Positions 9,451 to 19,009 are shown, counted from the first letter of the stretch. The stretch is DNA of 64,000 nucleotides from CAWIHK01 sp963835935 (GCA_963835935.1 CAWIHK010000001.1:1488001-1552000); one strand, 5' to 3'. The notes: a model not told the origin generated them from the sequence alone. Numbers and translations are program-made.

Positions 9451-10377
9451 GTGAATTTTATGAAACTCGTTAATCATCTTGTTGTAACAACACTTCCTTT
9501 CGTACCGAAACCTCTTGTCCGATTTTTTGCCGGCCGTTACATCGCAGGGGAAACACTCGAATCAGCTGTAGATCTGGTAACACAACTCAACATAAAAAAT
9601 ACTTTGGCAACTCTCGATGTGCTGGGTGAAGACATCACAAATGAGGCCGAAGCCATCGAGGCACGTGAAAAAGTAAAAGAAACATTCCGCACAATTTCAG
9701 AAAAGAAGCTCAATTCAAATATTTCGATAAAATTAACTCAATTCGGATTAAAACTGAACAAGGAATTTTGCTTTACAAATGTTCGTGAACTTGTAAAGTT
9801 TGCTGCTTCGCTGAATAATTTTGTTCGAATCGACATGGAAGATCACACCTGCACCGATGATACCCTTGAAATATTTTCCAGGCTTCGAAAGGAATTTTCG
9901 AATATCGGCATCGTCGTTCAGGCATATCTAAAGCGCAGCGAGAATGACGTGAAAGAGCTGATAAAGCTCGGAACAAACTATCGACTCTGCAAAGGAATTT
10001 ATGTGGAACCGGCAGAAATTGCGTTTAAAAACCGTAGGCAAGTTCAGGATAATTATTTGAAATTACTCGACATGATGCTTACCAAAAATGCTTATGTTGG
10101 AATTGCAACTCATGACAGTTATCTAATCGCCGGTGCTAAAAAAATGTTGCATGGCTTCGCAATCGATAAAAATAAATATGAATTTCAGATGCTGCTCGGT
10201 GTGCGAATGGATCTTCGTGATATGTTATTGACAGAAGGCCATCGCCTGCGTGTGTATGTTCCGTTCGGTGTGCATTGGCATAAATACTCCCTCCGTCGTT
10301 TCAACGAAAATCCTGAGATTGCAGGTTATGTCCTGAAAGCATTATTTGATTTTTTGAGAATAAACAGAAAACATTGA
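9451..10377 (+). CDS. Proline dehydrogenase (monofunctional)
   Basis: 308 aa from GTG 9451 (AAGG six bases upstream); ATG 9460 is an alternative start. Proline dehydrogenase oxidises proline to pyrroline-5-carboxylate using FAD in a TIM-barrel fold. Recognised motifs: TLDVLGED, KLTQFGL, RIDMEDHTCTDDTLEIF, VQAYLKRSENDV, RLCKGIYVEP and the C-terminal RVYVPFGVHWHKYSLRRFNE. The length fits single-domain enzymes rather than PutA fusions. The P5C dehydrogenase partner is not in the window. The peptide transporter and dipeptidase that follow suggest a peptide and amino acid catabolism neighbourhood, which is inference. Confidence 0.93.
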   Translation: MNFMKLVNHLVVTTLPFVPKPLVRFFAGRYIAGETLESAVDLVTQLNIKNTLATLDVLGEDITNEAEAIEAREKVKETFRTISEKKLNSNISIKLTQFGLKLNKEFCFTNVRELVKFAASLNNFVRIDMEDHTCTDDTLEIFSRLRKEFSNIGIVVQAYLKRSENDVKELIKLGTNYRLCKGIYVEPAEIAFKNRRQVQDNYLKLLDMMLTKNAYVGIATHDSYLIAGAKKMLHGFAIDKNKYEFQMLLGVRMDLRDMLLTEGHRLRVYVPFGVHWHKYSLRRFNENPEIAGYVLKALFDFLRINRKH

Positions 10378-10402
10378 ATCAAACAGACAAAAGGAGAAAT
10401 GT

Positions 10403-12487
10403 ATGACAGAAAGCTCCTCGCAAGGTCCGAAATTTCAATCGTATGTTTCATCGGAGACATCGATGAAGGAATTTACGATCCGTGCTTTGTTAATTGGATT
10501 AGTGATGTGTGTAATTCTTGGTGCCGCGAATGCATACTTGGGTTTAAAAGCAGGCATGACGATTGCAGCCACATATCCTGCCGCGGTCATAGGGATGGCT
10601 GTGCTCCGGTTGTCGCGCGGAACATTACTCGAAGAAAATTTTGCGCGTACCGTAGGTTCAATCGGCGAATCGGTTGCGGCAGGCGCCATATTTACGATTC
10701 CGGCGTTCGTTGTCTTAAAAATCTGGAGCTTCAGTCCTCAAAACATGTTGTCGGAATATCTTACAGCTGCTTCATTGATGATTCTTGGCGGAGTTCTCGG
10801 AATCATGTTTGTCACTATCCTTCGTCGTGTTATGGTTGAGGATCAAACACTTCCATTCCCTGAATCTGTCGCCGCTGCCGAAATACATAAAGCCGGTCAG
10901 CGAGGCGCTTCAGCGGCGATTCAACTTTTCAAGGCTATGGGTGTCGGCGCGTTCATCAAACTTATGGATGGTTTGAATATTTTTCATTCCTCGAATGATT
11001 TTCAGGTGATGGTAGGACGAGCGAAAGAATCATTCGTCAGACTCGGACTTAGTGGGGATTCACAAAAAATTATCGGCGGCGGTATTACAACGCTTTCCGC
11101 TCCGGCTGTAACTCCGGCGTACATGGGTGTAGGTTACATTATTGGGCCGGAACTCGGCGCGTTGAATTTCGCAGGCGGCGTACTTGCATGGGGATTATTT
11201 GTACCACTACTTGTATTCTTTATCGGGCCGCATGAAATCGATAAATATATGGCGTTGAATAATAACGACACGCTCAGCGCGTGGGCTGCGTTGACAGGTC
11301 ATCTCTATCGATATATCGTTCGTCCGATCGCAGTAGGAGGGATGCTTGTCGGCGCATGTTACACATTGTGGAAGATGCGAAACAATTTAATTCTCGGCAT
11401 CAAACGTGGAATTGCAGATGTAAAAAAATCTGCATCAGCCAAAGCTGCCACAGAGAGAACTCAAAAAGATCTTTCTTTCAAAATTGTAATCCTCGGGATT
11501 GCCGTAGTGTTCGCTTTGATGATCTGCTTATACTTTTATTTCACAAACATGCTGCTCGGAGCAATCCTTGCGGCTGTCGTGATGTTAATTGCCGGATTTT
11601 TCTTCGCGGCGGTTTCTGGAAATTTAGTCGGCATGATAGGTTCATCGAATAATCCAATATCCGGGTTGACGCTGGCAACAACCGTAGTGGCTGCTCTCAC
11701 TATGGTAATAGTTGGCGTGAATGGACCTGCGGGAGTTGCGGCCGTACTCGGTGTAGCGGCTGTTGTTTGTGTCTCATCTGCTGTTGCCGGTGAAATGCTG
11801 CAGGATCTTAAAGTCGGTCACATTCTTGGCGGAACTCCTTCAAAAATGCAAACCGGCGACATTATCGGAGTGATTCTTGCCGGCCTTGTAATGTTCTTCC
11901 CGTTATACGTTCTGCATAATTCTGATCTTGCAAGTAATCCTGCAACAGGCGGTTTTGGAGGACCAAAACTTCCGGCGCCACAAGCAGGTTTGATGGCTGC
12001 CTTATCTCAAGGAATTGTCGGCGGCGAGATGGCATGGCCATTAGTCATTGTCGGGATCGCGTTGGGAATATCTCTCATCATGATCCGTGTAAAAAGTCCG
12101 ATGCTTTTTTCGGTTGGAATGTATCTTCCGCTCGAAACAACATTTGCCATTTTTATTGGCGGACTTATTCGCGGTTATGTCGACAAACGAGCTGTGAAGC
12201 GAGGTTATAACGATGCACAGAAAACACGCGTAGAAAATGCAGGAATCTTATCGGCATCAGGTTTAATTGCCGGTGAAGCGTTGATGGGATTGTTCATCGC
12301 AACTGTAGTATTCATTCGAGATCGAACAAGCGGTATTCCTGAATTCTGGTCGATCGATATGTTTCAAGCGATCGCATCATGGCTTGCTATCCCAGTATTC
12401 ATCGTCCTTGCAGTGTACATGATTTACATTCCATTGACGAAGGCCGGCAGTCCGGATGAACCGGCTCCACCGACTGTGATGATGTAA
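10403..12487 (+). CDS. OPT-family oligopeptide transporter
   Basis: 694 aa, highly hydrophobic with about 14-16 predicted membrane spans. Family motifs include GAANAYLGLKAGMTIAATYP near the N-terminus, PFPESVAAAEIHKAGQ, SNNPISGLTLATTVVAAL, LQDLKVGHILGGTPSKMQ and PAPQAGLMAALSQGIVGG. These mark the bacterial branch of the OPT family, proposed to be proton-coupled peptide uptake systems. RBS AAGGAG sits just ahead of the ATG. A paralog lies at 32150-34090 with the same motifs. It lies 25 nt after proline dehydrogenase, so the two may be co-transcribed. Confidence 0.93.
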   Translation: MTESSSQGPKFQSYVSSETSMKEFTIRALLIGLVMCVILGAANAYLGLKAGMTIAATYPAAVIGMAVLRLSRGTLLEENFARTVGSIGESVAAGAIFTIPAFVVLKIWSFSPQNMLSEYLTAASLMILGGVLGIMFVTILRRVMVEDQTLPFPESVAAAEIHKAGQRGASAAIQLFKAMGVGAFIKLMDGLNIFHSSNDFQVMVGRAKESFVRLGLSGDSQKIIGGGITTLSAPAVTPAYMGVGYIIGPELGALNFAGGVLAWGLFVPLLVFFIGPHEIDKYMALNNNDTLSAWAALTGHLYRYIVRPIAVGGMLVGACYTLWKMRNNLILGIKRGIADVKKSASAKAATERTQKDLSFKIVILGIAVVFALMICLYFYFTNMLLGAILAAVVMLIAGFFFAAVSGNLVGMIGSSNNPISGLTLATTVVAALTMVIVGVNGPAGVAAVLGVAAVVCVSSAVAGEMLQDLKVGHILGGTPSKMQTGDIIGVILAGLVMFFPLYVLHNSDLASNPATGGFGGPKLPAPQAGLMAALSQGIVGGEMAWPLVIVGIALGISLIMIRVKSPMLFSVGMYLPLETTFAIFIGGLIRGYVDKRAVKRGYNDAQKTRVENAGILSASGLIAGEALMGLFIATVVFIRDRTSGIPEFWSIDMFQAIASWLAIPVFIVLAVYMIYIPLTKAGSPDEPAPPTVMM

Positions 12488-12554
12488 ATTTCGAAGTTCG
12501 AATATCGGGTGTCGAAGTGAGAGGATATTCGACTATCTTTGATAGAGAAATAGT

Positions 12555-12821
12555 ATGAGAGATTTGAAGGATAGAACAAAAGAATTTGGTATTAATGTGA
12601 TTCAGCTATGTTATATGTTTCCTCAAAAACAGGAATTCTGGATCATAACAAAACAACTTACTATTGTTGAAGAGGAAGCAGATGAATGTATTTACTGGAT
12701 GGAGGTTCTTGAACGGATAATCGATTTGAAAAATGGAGAATTAGACAAATTAAAAGATGAAGCTAATCAACTTGTGGCGATAACAGTTACATCTAAGAAA
12801 ACAGCACGATCACGAAAATGA
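12555..12821 (+). pseudogene. Four-helix-bundle (S23/IVP-family) protein with internal deletion
   Basis: 88 aa. The start MRDLKDRTKEFGINVIQL and the end ADECIYWMEVL...DEANQLVAITVTSKKTAR match the S23/four-helix-bundle family (23S rRNA intervening-sequence protein type), normally about 120 aa. The conserved middle (the family's QLLRS-SVGANYREA region) is missing: IITKQL joins directly to TIVEEEADE, an in-frame loss of about 28 residues. The reading frame is intact, so a short protein could still be made, but it lacks a helix. Both flanks carry TTCGA-rich inverted sequences (about 12489-12529 and 12849-12885). Likely a remnant of a small mobile cassette. Confidence 0.7.
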
Positions 12822-12898
12822 ATTTCTCATTTTATAAAGATTACTTTATATTCGACATTCGGAAATCGTAATTCGACATTCGATAAGAGGAGGTTATT

Positions 12899-14359
12899 AT
12901 GTCATCAGCAATTGAAGGTCTTGAACCAAAACGTTTGTGGGAATATTTTGCCGAGTTGAGTGAAATTCCCCGCGGGTCGAAACACGAAGCGAAAGCAGCA
13001 GCTTACGTTTTCGGTGTGGCAAAAAACTTAGGACTCGAAGTTGAGCAGGATAAAGTCGGAAACGTCGTGGTACGCAAACCGGCTTCGCCTGGACTTGAAA
13101 ATGCTCCGATGATCGCGCTCCAGGGGCATATCGATATGGTGTGCGAGAAGAATAAAGAAGTTAAACACGATTTTATGAAAGATCCAATCAATCTGAAACG
13201 CGATGGAAATTTTGTAACTGCCGATGGAACAACTCTCGGAGCCGACAATGGAATCGGTGTGTGTACAGCACTTGCATTGATGGAAGAAAAAAATATCAAA
13301 CATGGTCCGATGGAGTTTCTTTTCACAATTGATGAAGAAACAGGACTAACCGGAGCAAATAATCTTCAACCTGGTTTTATTAAGTCAAAAATATTATTAA
13401 ATTTAGATTCAGAAGAAGAGGGAATATTGTACGTCGGTTGCGCCGGAGGCGCGGACACTGTAGGAATTCTTCCAATCGTATACGAACCATGTCCACCTAA
13501 ACATACAATGATGCTGTTGAAAGTGGATGGACTTCGCGGCGGGCATTCAGGTTTGGAAATTAATTCGGGGCGTGGTAATGCAATTAAATTAATTAATCGC
13601 GCTTTGATGAATCTTTCAGATTTTGGAGTAAGGCTCTCGTCGATAGAAGGCGGTAATAAGCGAAATGCGATTCCACGCGAAACGGAAGCCGTAATTGCTG
13701 TTCCCTTAAAAAATACAGAAACTGTCATTAACGAAGTTGCGGTCTGGGATGCGATTTTTAAGGCAGAATTTGCAACAGTCGATGGTGGTGTGAAATTATC
13801 GATCGAAGGACTTAAAGGCAAGAAAGTAAAAGTTTTGAAAAAGGCTATTCAGAAAAAACTAATGAATCTTTTGGCGGCAATTACTCACGGTGTTATAGCA
13901 ATGAGTCCGGATATTCCGGGACTTGTCCAGACATCGACAAATCTTGCTGTGGTGAATACAACGAAGAAGAGGATTGCGATTGCGACGAGCCAACGAAGCT
14001 CTGTCGAAAGCGAGAAGGCAGCAATTCTTCAAAGCGTGACTTCAGTATTCCAACTTGCAGGTGCGGAAGTAGAACATAGCGATGGTTATCCAGGCTGGAA
14101 ACCAAATCTGCAATCAGGAATTTTAGAGATAGCAAAGAAAACTTATAAAGAAAAATTCGGCAAAGAAGTAGAAGTAAAAGCAATACATGCCGGACTGGAG
14201 TGCGGAATTATCGGTGAAAAATATCCTGGCATGGATATGATTTCCCTTGGTCCGACAATGGAAATGGTTCATTCACCAGATGAACGAGTACACATTAATA
14301 CTGTAAAGATTTTTTGGGATTATTTATTAGCTATATTGGAGAATGTATCAGCATCATGA
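12899..14359 (+). CDS. pepD: Aminoacyl-histidine dipeptidase / cytosol non-specific dipeptidase (M20C)
   Basis: 486 aa, the usual PepD length. It cleaves dipeptides, including Xaa-His, with two catalytic zinc ions. Visible metal and catalytic motifs: LQGHIDMVCEKN, LGADNGIGVCTALA, TIDEETGLTGANN, LDSEEEG, GGHSGLEINSGRGNAI, and C-terminal AIHAGLECGIIGEKYP. Start ATG 12899 has a strong GAGGAGG five bases upstream. With the OPT transporter upstream it forms a plausible peptide import and hydrolysis pair, although the S23 remnant and repeats separate them. Confidence 0.95.
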   Translation: MSSAIEGLEPKRLWEYFAELSEIPRGSKHEAKAAAYVFGVAKNLGLEVEQDKVGNVVVRKPASPGLENAPMIALQGHIDMVCEKNKEVKHDFMKDPINLKRDGNFVTADGTTLGADNGIGVCTALALMEEKNIKHGPMEFLFTIDEETGLTGANNLQPGFIKSKILLNLDSEEEGILYVGCAGGADTVGILPIVYEPCPPKHTMMLLKVDGLRGGHSGLEINSGRGNAIKLINRALMNLSDFGVRLSSIEGGNKRNAIPRETEAVIAVPLKNTETVINEVAVWDAIFKAEFATVDGGVKLSIEGLKGKKVKVLKKAIQKKLMNLLAAITHGVIAMSPDIPGLVQTSTNLAVVNTTKKRIAIATSQRSSVESEKAAILQSVTSVFQLAGAEVEHSDGYPGWKPNLQSGILEIAKKTYKEKFGKEVEVKAIHAGLECGIIGEKYPGMDMISLGPTMEMVHSPDERVHINTVKIFWDYLLAILENVSAS

Positions 14360-14441
14360 TTAAGATGATGAGTACGAACATTTTATCATTCTCCATACGT
14401 AATTCTTAATTCTCATAATCTTCACACGAGGTGAACGCGTT

Positions 14442-15599
14442 ATGTCAAATGAAATAGGAAAGAGCGTCGTTATTCATCGAGAGCATTTTACAAAAATCTT
14501 CGATGCGCTTCACTCTCTTGGCTATCAGATTGTAGGACCGACTGTTCGGGACGAAGCAATTATTTTCGACCAAATCGAAAAGCTCGAAGATCTCCCGATC
14601 GGATGGACAGATGATCAAGCACCGGGATCATACCGTTTACGTAAACGCAATGATGCCGCGGTGTTTGGTTTCGGTGTCGGGCCGCAATCACCCAAGAAGT
14701 TTCTGTACCCTTCTCGGCTGAAGTTATTTTCTGCTCAGAAAATATTTCATGGATTTAAAGTAACTTCGAATCTAGAAACAAATACGACAGCCGTTCCACA
14801 ATATGCATTCATTGGCGTACGGCCATGCGAGTTAAGCGCTGTTGCAATTCATGAAAAAGTACTTCTCGAAGGCTTGCATGCCGATTCGATGTTTAAATCA
14901 TTCCGAGACAAGGCTTTTTTTATAGTTGTAAATTGTACCGAATCAGGCGAGACTTGTTTTTGTGAATCCATGAAAACAGGTCCGAAGTCGGTGAAAGGAT
15001 TCGATATTGCATTGACGGAAGTACTAAAAGACGGTCAGCATTATTTTGTCGCAGAAATTGGTTCGGAAAAAGGCGGTGATGTCTTAAAAAACGTTCCGAA
15101 TAAACCGGCAGAAGCTTCGCAATTAAAAATTGCCGAGGAAGCCGTAAAGAATGCTGCTCAAAATATGGGGCGGACTTTAAAGACAGATGGAATTCAAAAA
15201 TTATTATTCGACAACCTCGATCACCCCGAATGGGATGTCGTTGCAAAGCGTTGTTTAACATGCACAAACTGTACATTAGTTTGTCCGACATGTTTCTGCT
15301 ACACCGTTGAAGATACCACTAATCTTACTGGAGACACAGCAGAACGCTGGCGCAGATTGAATTCATGTTTTACTTTGGATTTCACCAAGGTTGCGTTCGG
15401 TACATTTCGCGTCTCTGCAAAATCTAGATACCGTCAGTGGATGACGCACAAATTAGCAGGATGGTATCAACAATTTGGAATGTCCGGTTGTGTTGGTTGC
15501 GGCCGGTGCATAACGTGGTGCCCGGTTGGTATCGATATTACGGCAGAAGTTGCAGCAATTCAAGGTGACGGATCGTCACGTTTGAATAAAAACAATTAA
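14442..15599 (+). CDS. hydB: Group 3b NiFe hydrogenase (sulfhydrogenase) beta subunit
   Basis: 385 aa. The C-terminal half carries two [4Fe-4S] cluster motifs: CLTCTNCTLVCPTC (about residues 269-282) and CVGCGRCITWCP (about residues 350-361). The N-terminal part matches sulfhydrogenase beta subunits (FIGVRPCELSAVAIHEK). The subunit should relay electrons between the hydrogenase dimer and the flavin subunit. GAGGTGA lies seven bases before the ATG. It is the first gene of a tight operon: beta, cyclic-nucleotide-binding protein, gamma, delta, alpha, protease. The order of the four core subunits follows the archaeal hydBGDA set. Confidence 0.9.
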   Translation: MSNEIGKSVVIHREHFTKIFDALHSLGYQIVGPTVRDEAIIFDQIEKLEDLPIGWTDDQAPGSYRLRKRNDAAVFGFGVGPQSPKKFLYPSRLKLFSAQKIFHGFKVTSNLETNTTAVPQYAFIGVRPCELSAVAIHEKVLLEGLHADSMFKSFRDKAFFIVVNCTESGETCFCESMKTGPKSVKGFDIALTEVLKDGQHYFVAEIGSEKGGDVLKNVPNKPAEASQLKIAEEAVKNAAQNMGRTLKTDGIQKLLFDNLDHPEWDVVAKRCLTCTNCTLVCPTCFCYTVEDTTNLTGDTAERWRRLNSCFTLDFTKVAFGTFRVSAKSRYRQWMTHKLAGWYQQFGMSGCVGCGRCITWCPVGIDITAEVAAIQGDGSSRLNKNN

Positions 15600-15610
15600 G
15601 GAGGAGCATT

Positions 15611-16084
15611 ATGGAACCCGAGAATCTTTCTGAACTTATAAAAAATCATCCTTTTCTGAAAAACCTGGATGAAAAACATCTTGACACACTGCTCTCCTGT
15701 GTAACTAATGTACGATTTAAAGAGGGAGAGTATGTTGCTCGTGAAGGTAAACCGGCTGATCAGTTTTTCTTGATTCGTAATGGAAGACTTGTAATAGAGA
15801 TCAACGCGCTCGAACGCGGTACGCTGCAAATTCAAACCGTGAATCAAGGTGAAGTCCTTGGTTGGTCGTGGTTGATTCCACCGTATAAATGGCGATTTGA
15901 CGTTCGCGCATTAGAGGATGTGCGTGCATTTGCATTGGATGGAAAATGTCTTCGAACAAAATGTGATGAGCATACGGATTTCGGATATGAAATGTTAAAA
16001 AGATTTTCACAGATCATTGTTCAACGGTTGGAAGCAACACGCATCCAATTGATTGATGTCTATGGATCGGGAGGAAAACACTGA
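15611..16084 (+). CDS. Cyclic-nucleotide-binding domain protein of the hydrogenase operon
   Basis: 157 aa, a single cNMP-binding fold (about residues 12-130): EGEYVAREGKPADQFFLI, RNGRLVIEI, NQGEVLGWSWLIPPYKW, DVRALEDVRAFALDG. The short C-terminal helix has no helix-turn-helix, so it is not a Crp/Fnr transcription factor. Its position inside the operon, 11 nt after hydB and overlapping hydG by one base (TGATG), suggests it senses a ligand or assists the enzyme directly. I know such proteins occur in some bacterial group 3b operons; their role here is unproven. Confidence 0.88.
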   Translation: MEPENLSELIKNHPFLKNLDEKHLDTLLSCVTNVRFKEGEYVAREGKPADQFFLIRNGRLVIEINALERGTLQIQTVNQGEVLGWSWLIPPYKWRFDVRALEDVRAFALDGKCLRTKCDEHTDFGYEMLKRFSQIIVQRLEATRIQLIDVYGSGGKH

Positions 16085-16944
16085 TGTCTACAAATGCAAT
16101 GGCACAAACGCTGGAACTTGAACAACCAATGATCCCAAATCCAATACGCATCCAAAAAGTAGCGTGGGAAAACGACGATACTTTTTCTCTAACACTTGAC
16201 ATGAACACTTATGATGGTGAATATCAATTTTTACCGGGTCAGTTCAATATGTTGTATGCGTACGGAATTGGTGAAGCAGCTATCTCCATCAGTTCCGATA
16301 ATGAGAATACAAAGGCACTCATTCATACCATTCATCAAGTCGGCATTGTGACAAGCGCTTTATCACAACTCAAACCTGGGGACGAAATAGGACTTCGTGG
16401 GCCGTTTGGCAATAGCTGGCCTATGGATGCCTTGAAAGGAAGAGATATCGTAGTTGCTGCCGGTGGAATCGGACTGGCTCCTTTACGTCCCGTTCTGTAT
16501 CATGCATTCAGAAAACGAAACGATTACGGACGTATCATAATTTTATATGGTGCTCGAAGTCCGCTGGATTTATTATTCCGTGTGGAACTTGAACAATGGA
16601 GCAAACTTCCCGGCGTCGAAGTTTTCGTCACGGTTGATAAGGGTGACTACACATGGAAGGGAAATATAGGCGTAGTCACAAAGTTATTTTCATACGTGAA
16701 ACTCGATATAAAAAATTCTATAGCACTCGTTTGCGGTCCTGAAATTATGATGAAGTTCACCGTTGCCGAATTGGATCATGTCGGTGTTCCATTGGATCAG
16801 GTTTATATATCGATGGAACGAAATATGAAATGCGGTTTCGGTATCTGCGGTCAGTGTCAATATGGACCAATTTTTATTTGTAAGGATGGGCCGATATTTC
16901 AGTATCCACAACTTCGATCCTATCTCGAGCAAAAGGAGCTTTAA
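16084..16944 (+). CDS. hydG: Group 3b hydrogenase gamma subunit (FAD/NAD(P)-binding diaphorase)
   Basis: 286 aa, ferredoxin-NADP reductase fold. The FAD region is LPGQFNMLYAYGIGEAAISIS. The nucleotide-binding part has VVAAGGIGLAPLRPVLYHA and IILYGARSPLDLLF. The C-terminal cysteine cluster MKCGFGICGQCQYG with a fourth Cys in FICKDG would bind a [2Fe-2S] cluster, as in dihydroorotate dehydrogenase electron-transfer subunits. It exchanges electrons with NAD(P)H. It shares the TGATG junction with the preceding gene, and the delta subunit starts three bases after its stop. Confidence 0.93.
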   Translation: MSTNAMAQTLELEQPMIPNPIRIQKVAWENDDTFSLTLDMNTYDGEYQFLPGQFNMLYAYGIGEAAISISSDNENTKALIHTIHQVGIVTSALSQLKPGDEIGLRGPFGNSWPMDALKGRDIVVAAGGIGLAPLRPVLYHAFRKRNDYGRIIILYGARSPLDLLFRVELEQWSKLPGVEVFVTVDKGDYTWKGNIGVVTKLFSYVKLDIKNSIALVCGPEIMMKFTVAELDHVGVPLDQVYISMERNMKCGFGICGQCQYGPIFICKDGPIFQYPQLRSYLEQKEL

Positions 16945-16947
16945 CCT

Positions 16948-17724
16948 ATGGAACAAAATAAACCAAAAGTTGCAGTATATAAATTTGCTTCTTGCGACGG
17001 ATGCCAGTTGTCTTTGCTGGATGCTGAAGACGAACTGCTGGATATTGTCGGTGTAGTCGATATTGCAAATTTTGTTGAGGCCAGTCGTCTTGTCGTCGAA
17101 GGACCTTATGACATCGGATTGGTGGAAGGGAGTGTCACAACACCCCATGACGTGGAACGAATACGCGAAATTCGCAAAGAATGCAAAGTGCTGATCACAA
17201 TCGGTGCATGCGCAACAGCGGGCGGAATTCAGGCGCTGAAGAATTGGAAAGACGTAAAAGAATTTACAGAGGCGGTGTATGCACATCCTGAGTATATTTC
17301 CACGCTCGATAGATCACTGCCGATTGGTTCGTTCGTACACGTCGATTATGAATTACGCGGATGCCCGATAAATAAACTTCAATTACTCGAAGTAATAAAT
17401 GCTCTCTTGCATAATCGTAAGCCGAATATCTCGGCGTATTGTGTATGTGTAGAGTGTAAATTGAAAGAGAACGTCTGCGTGATGGTTGCACACGGAACGC
17501 CGTGTCTCGGGCCGGTGACACATGCAGGTTGTAATGCGCTATGCCCCTCGTATTATCGGGGATGTTTTGGATGTTATGGACCAATGGAAAGCCCTAATAC
17601 CGGTTCGCTAAGTAATCAATTTGAGAAAGATGGAATGAGTCAACACGATATCATGCTGGCTTTCCGAAGCTACAATGCGTATGCAGAGGCATTCCGGAAA
17701 GAGAGTGAACTCCATGATAAATAA
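16948..17724 (+). CDS. hydD: Group 3b NiFe hydrogenase small (delta) subunit
   Basis: 258 aa. The N-terminal FASCDGCQLSLLD supplies the proximal cluster CxxC, with further ligands in TIGACATAGGIQAL and RGCPINKLQLL. The C-terminal cysteine-rich tail (CVECK, NVCVM, GTPCLGPVTHAGC, GCFGCYGP) binds the other clusters. No twin-arginine signal is present, so the enzyme is cytoplasmic, as expected for group 3. AAGGAG precedes the ATG. The last 11 bases overlap the alpha subunit start, indicating translational coupling. Confidence 0.95.
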   Translation: MEQNKPKVAVYKFASCDGCQLSLLDAEDELLDIVGVVDIANFVEASRLVVEGPYDIGLVEGSVTTPHDVERIREIRKECKVLITIGACATAGGIQALKNWKDVKEFTEAVYAHPEYISTLDRSLPIGSFVHVDYELRGCPINKLQLLEVINALLHNRKPNISAYCVCVECKLKENVCVMVAHGTPCLGPVTHAGCNALCPSYYRGCFGCYGPMESPNTGSLSNQFEKDGMSQHDIMLAFRSYNAYAEAFRKESELHDK

Positions 17725-18994
17725 GACGATTAAGGTTGATTATCTCGCCCGTGTTGAAGGTGAAGGCGCGATTTATGTCAAAGTTGAGAATGGCGAAGTA
17801 AGCGATGTGAAATTCCGGATTTTTGAACCGCCGAGATTCTTCGAAGCATTTTTACGCGGTCGAAAATATACTGAAGCTCCTGATATCACTTCTCGTATTT
17901 GCGGTATTTGTCCGGTGGCGTACCAGATGAGTTCCGTTGCTGCAATGGAAAATGCACTTGATGTTAAAATCGATAGTTCGATACGAGAATTACGGCGTTT
18001 GCTGTATTGCGGTGAATGGATCGAAAGTCATGCGCTTCACGTTTACATGCTTCATGCTCCCGATTTTCTCGGATATGAAGATGTAATTCAAATTGCAAAG
18101 GACCATCTTCCGGTTGTTCAACGAGCGCTTGAATTAAAAAAGATCGGCAATGAGCTCATGATTCTCCTCGGCGGACGCGAAATTCATCCAATCAACGTTC
18201 GTGTCGGAGGATTTTATCGCACACCGACAAAAAAGAAACTCGAGACGATGGTCGCAAAGCTCACATGGGCTCTTGAAGCTTCTATCGAGACTGCTCGTTT
18301 TACAAATACACTTCCGATGCTGGATTTTGAAGATGACTATCAATTTGTATCGTTGAGTCATCCCAACGAATATCCTTTGTGTGAAGGCCGTCTGATCTCG
18401 AACAAAGGGCTCGATATTGAACTTCGGGATTACGAATCACATTTCATCGAAGAACATGTGGAACATTCAAACGCACTGCAATCGCATATCAAAGAAAATG
18501 GGAACTATTATGTCGGACCGATTGCGCGTTTCAATCTAAACTTTGAAAAGCTAACGCCGATGGCAAAAAAGGTGGCTATTGAATTAGGTCTAAAGCCGCC
18601 GATCAAAAATCCTTTCAAAAGCATCATCGTGCGGAGCATCGAATTGATTTTTGCATGCGAGGAAGCGTTGCGGATTATTTCGGAATACAAGCAACCTAAA
18701 AAATCATTTGTGGAGTCGGTGCCGCGTGCATCGTTCGGTTTCGGCTGTACAGAAGCTCCTCGGGGCACTTTGTATCATCGTTACAGGCTCGGCGACGATG
18801 GATTAATCCATGAGGCGAAAATAGTTCCGCCTACTGCACAGAATCAGCCGACGATCGAATCCGATCTTCGGAAGTTTGTGAAGAAAAATGTGAAACTTCC
18901 AAAAGAAGAATTAACATGGAAATGCGAACAGGCTGTTCGCAACTACGATCCTTGCATTTCCTGTGCTACGCATTATGTAAAACTCGACATCTAA
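17714..18994 (+). CDS. hydA: Group 3b NiFe hydrogenase large (alpha) subunit
   Basis: 426 aa starting MINKTIKVDYLARVEGEG at ATG 17714; the open frame extends 39 nt further upstream, but the chosen start matches the family and overlaps hydD by 11 bp. The NiFe site ligands are visible: SRICGICPVAYQMS (L1, RxCGxC) near residue 60 and YDPCISCATH (L2, DPCxxC) at the C-terminus. Six residues (YVKLDI) follow the final His; this tail is where the maturation protease would be expected to cut. The protease gene follows directly. Accessory hyp genes are not in the window. Confidence 0.95.
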   Translation: MINKTIKVDYLARVEGEGAIYVKVENGEVSDVKFRIFEPPRFFEAFLRGRKYTEAPDITSRICGICPVAYQMSSVAAMENALDVKIDSSIRELRRLLYCGEWIESHALHVYMLHAPDFLGYEDVIQIAKDHLPVVQRALELKKIGNELMILLGGREIHPINVRVGGFYRTPTKKKLETMVAKLTWALEASIETARFTNTLPMLDFEDDYQFVSLSHPNEYPLCEGRLISNKGLDIELRDYESHFIEEHVEHSNALQSHIKENGNYYVGPIARFNLNFEKLTPMAKKVAIELGLKPPIKNPFKSIIVRSIELIFACEEALRIISEYKQPKKSFVESVPRASFGFGCTEAPRGTLYHRYRLGDDGLIHEAKIVPPTAQNQPTIESDLRKFVKKNVKLPKEELTWKCEQAVRNYDPCISCATHYVKLDI

Positions 18995-19009
18995 TAAACT
19001 GGTTATATT

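Noticed and set aside
10399..10839. 146-codon frame overlapping the start of the first OPT gene
   Set aside because: It is a shadow in another frame of the clearly conserved transporter, with a cysteine/arginine/serine-rich nonsense composition.
13366..13821. 151-codon minus-strand frame inside pepD
   Set aside because: Antisense shadow of a conserved enzyme, no RBS and no family.
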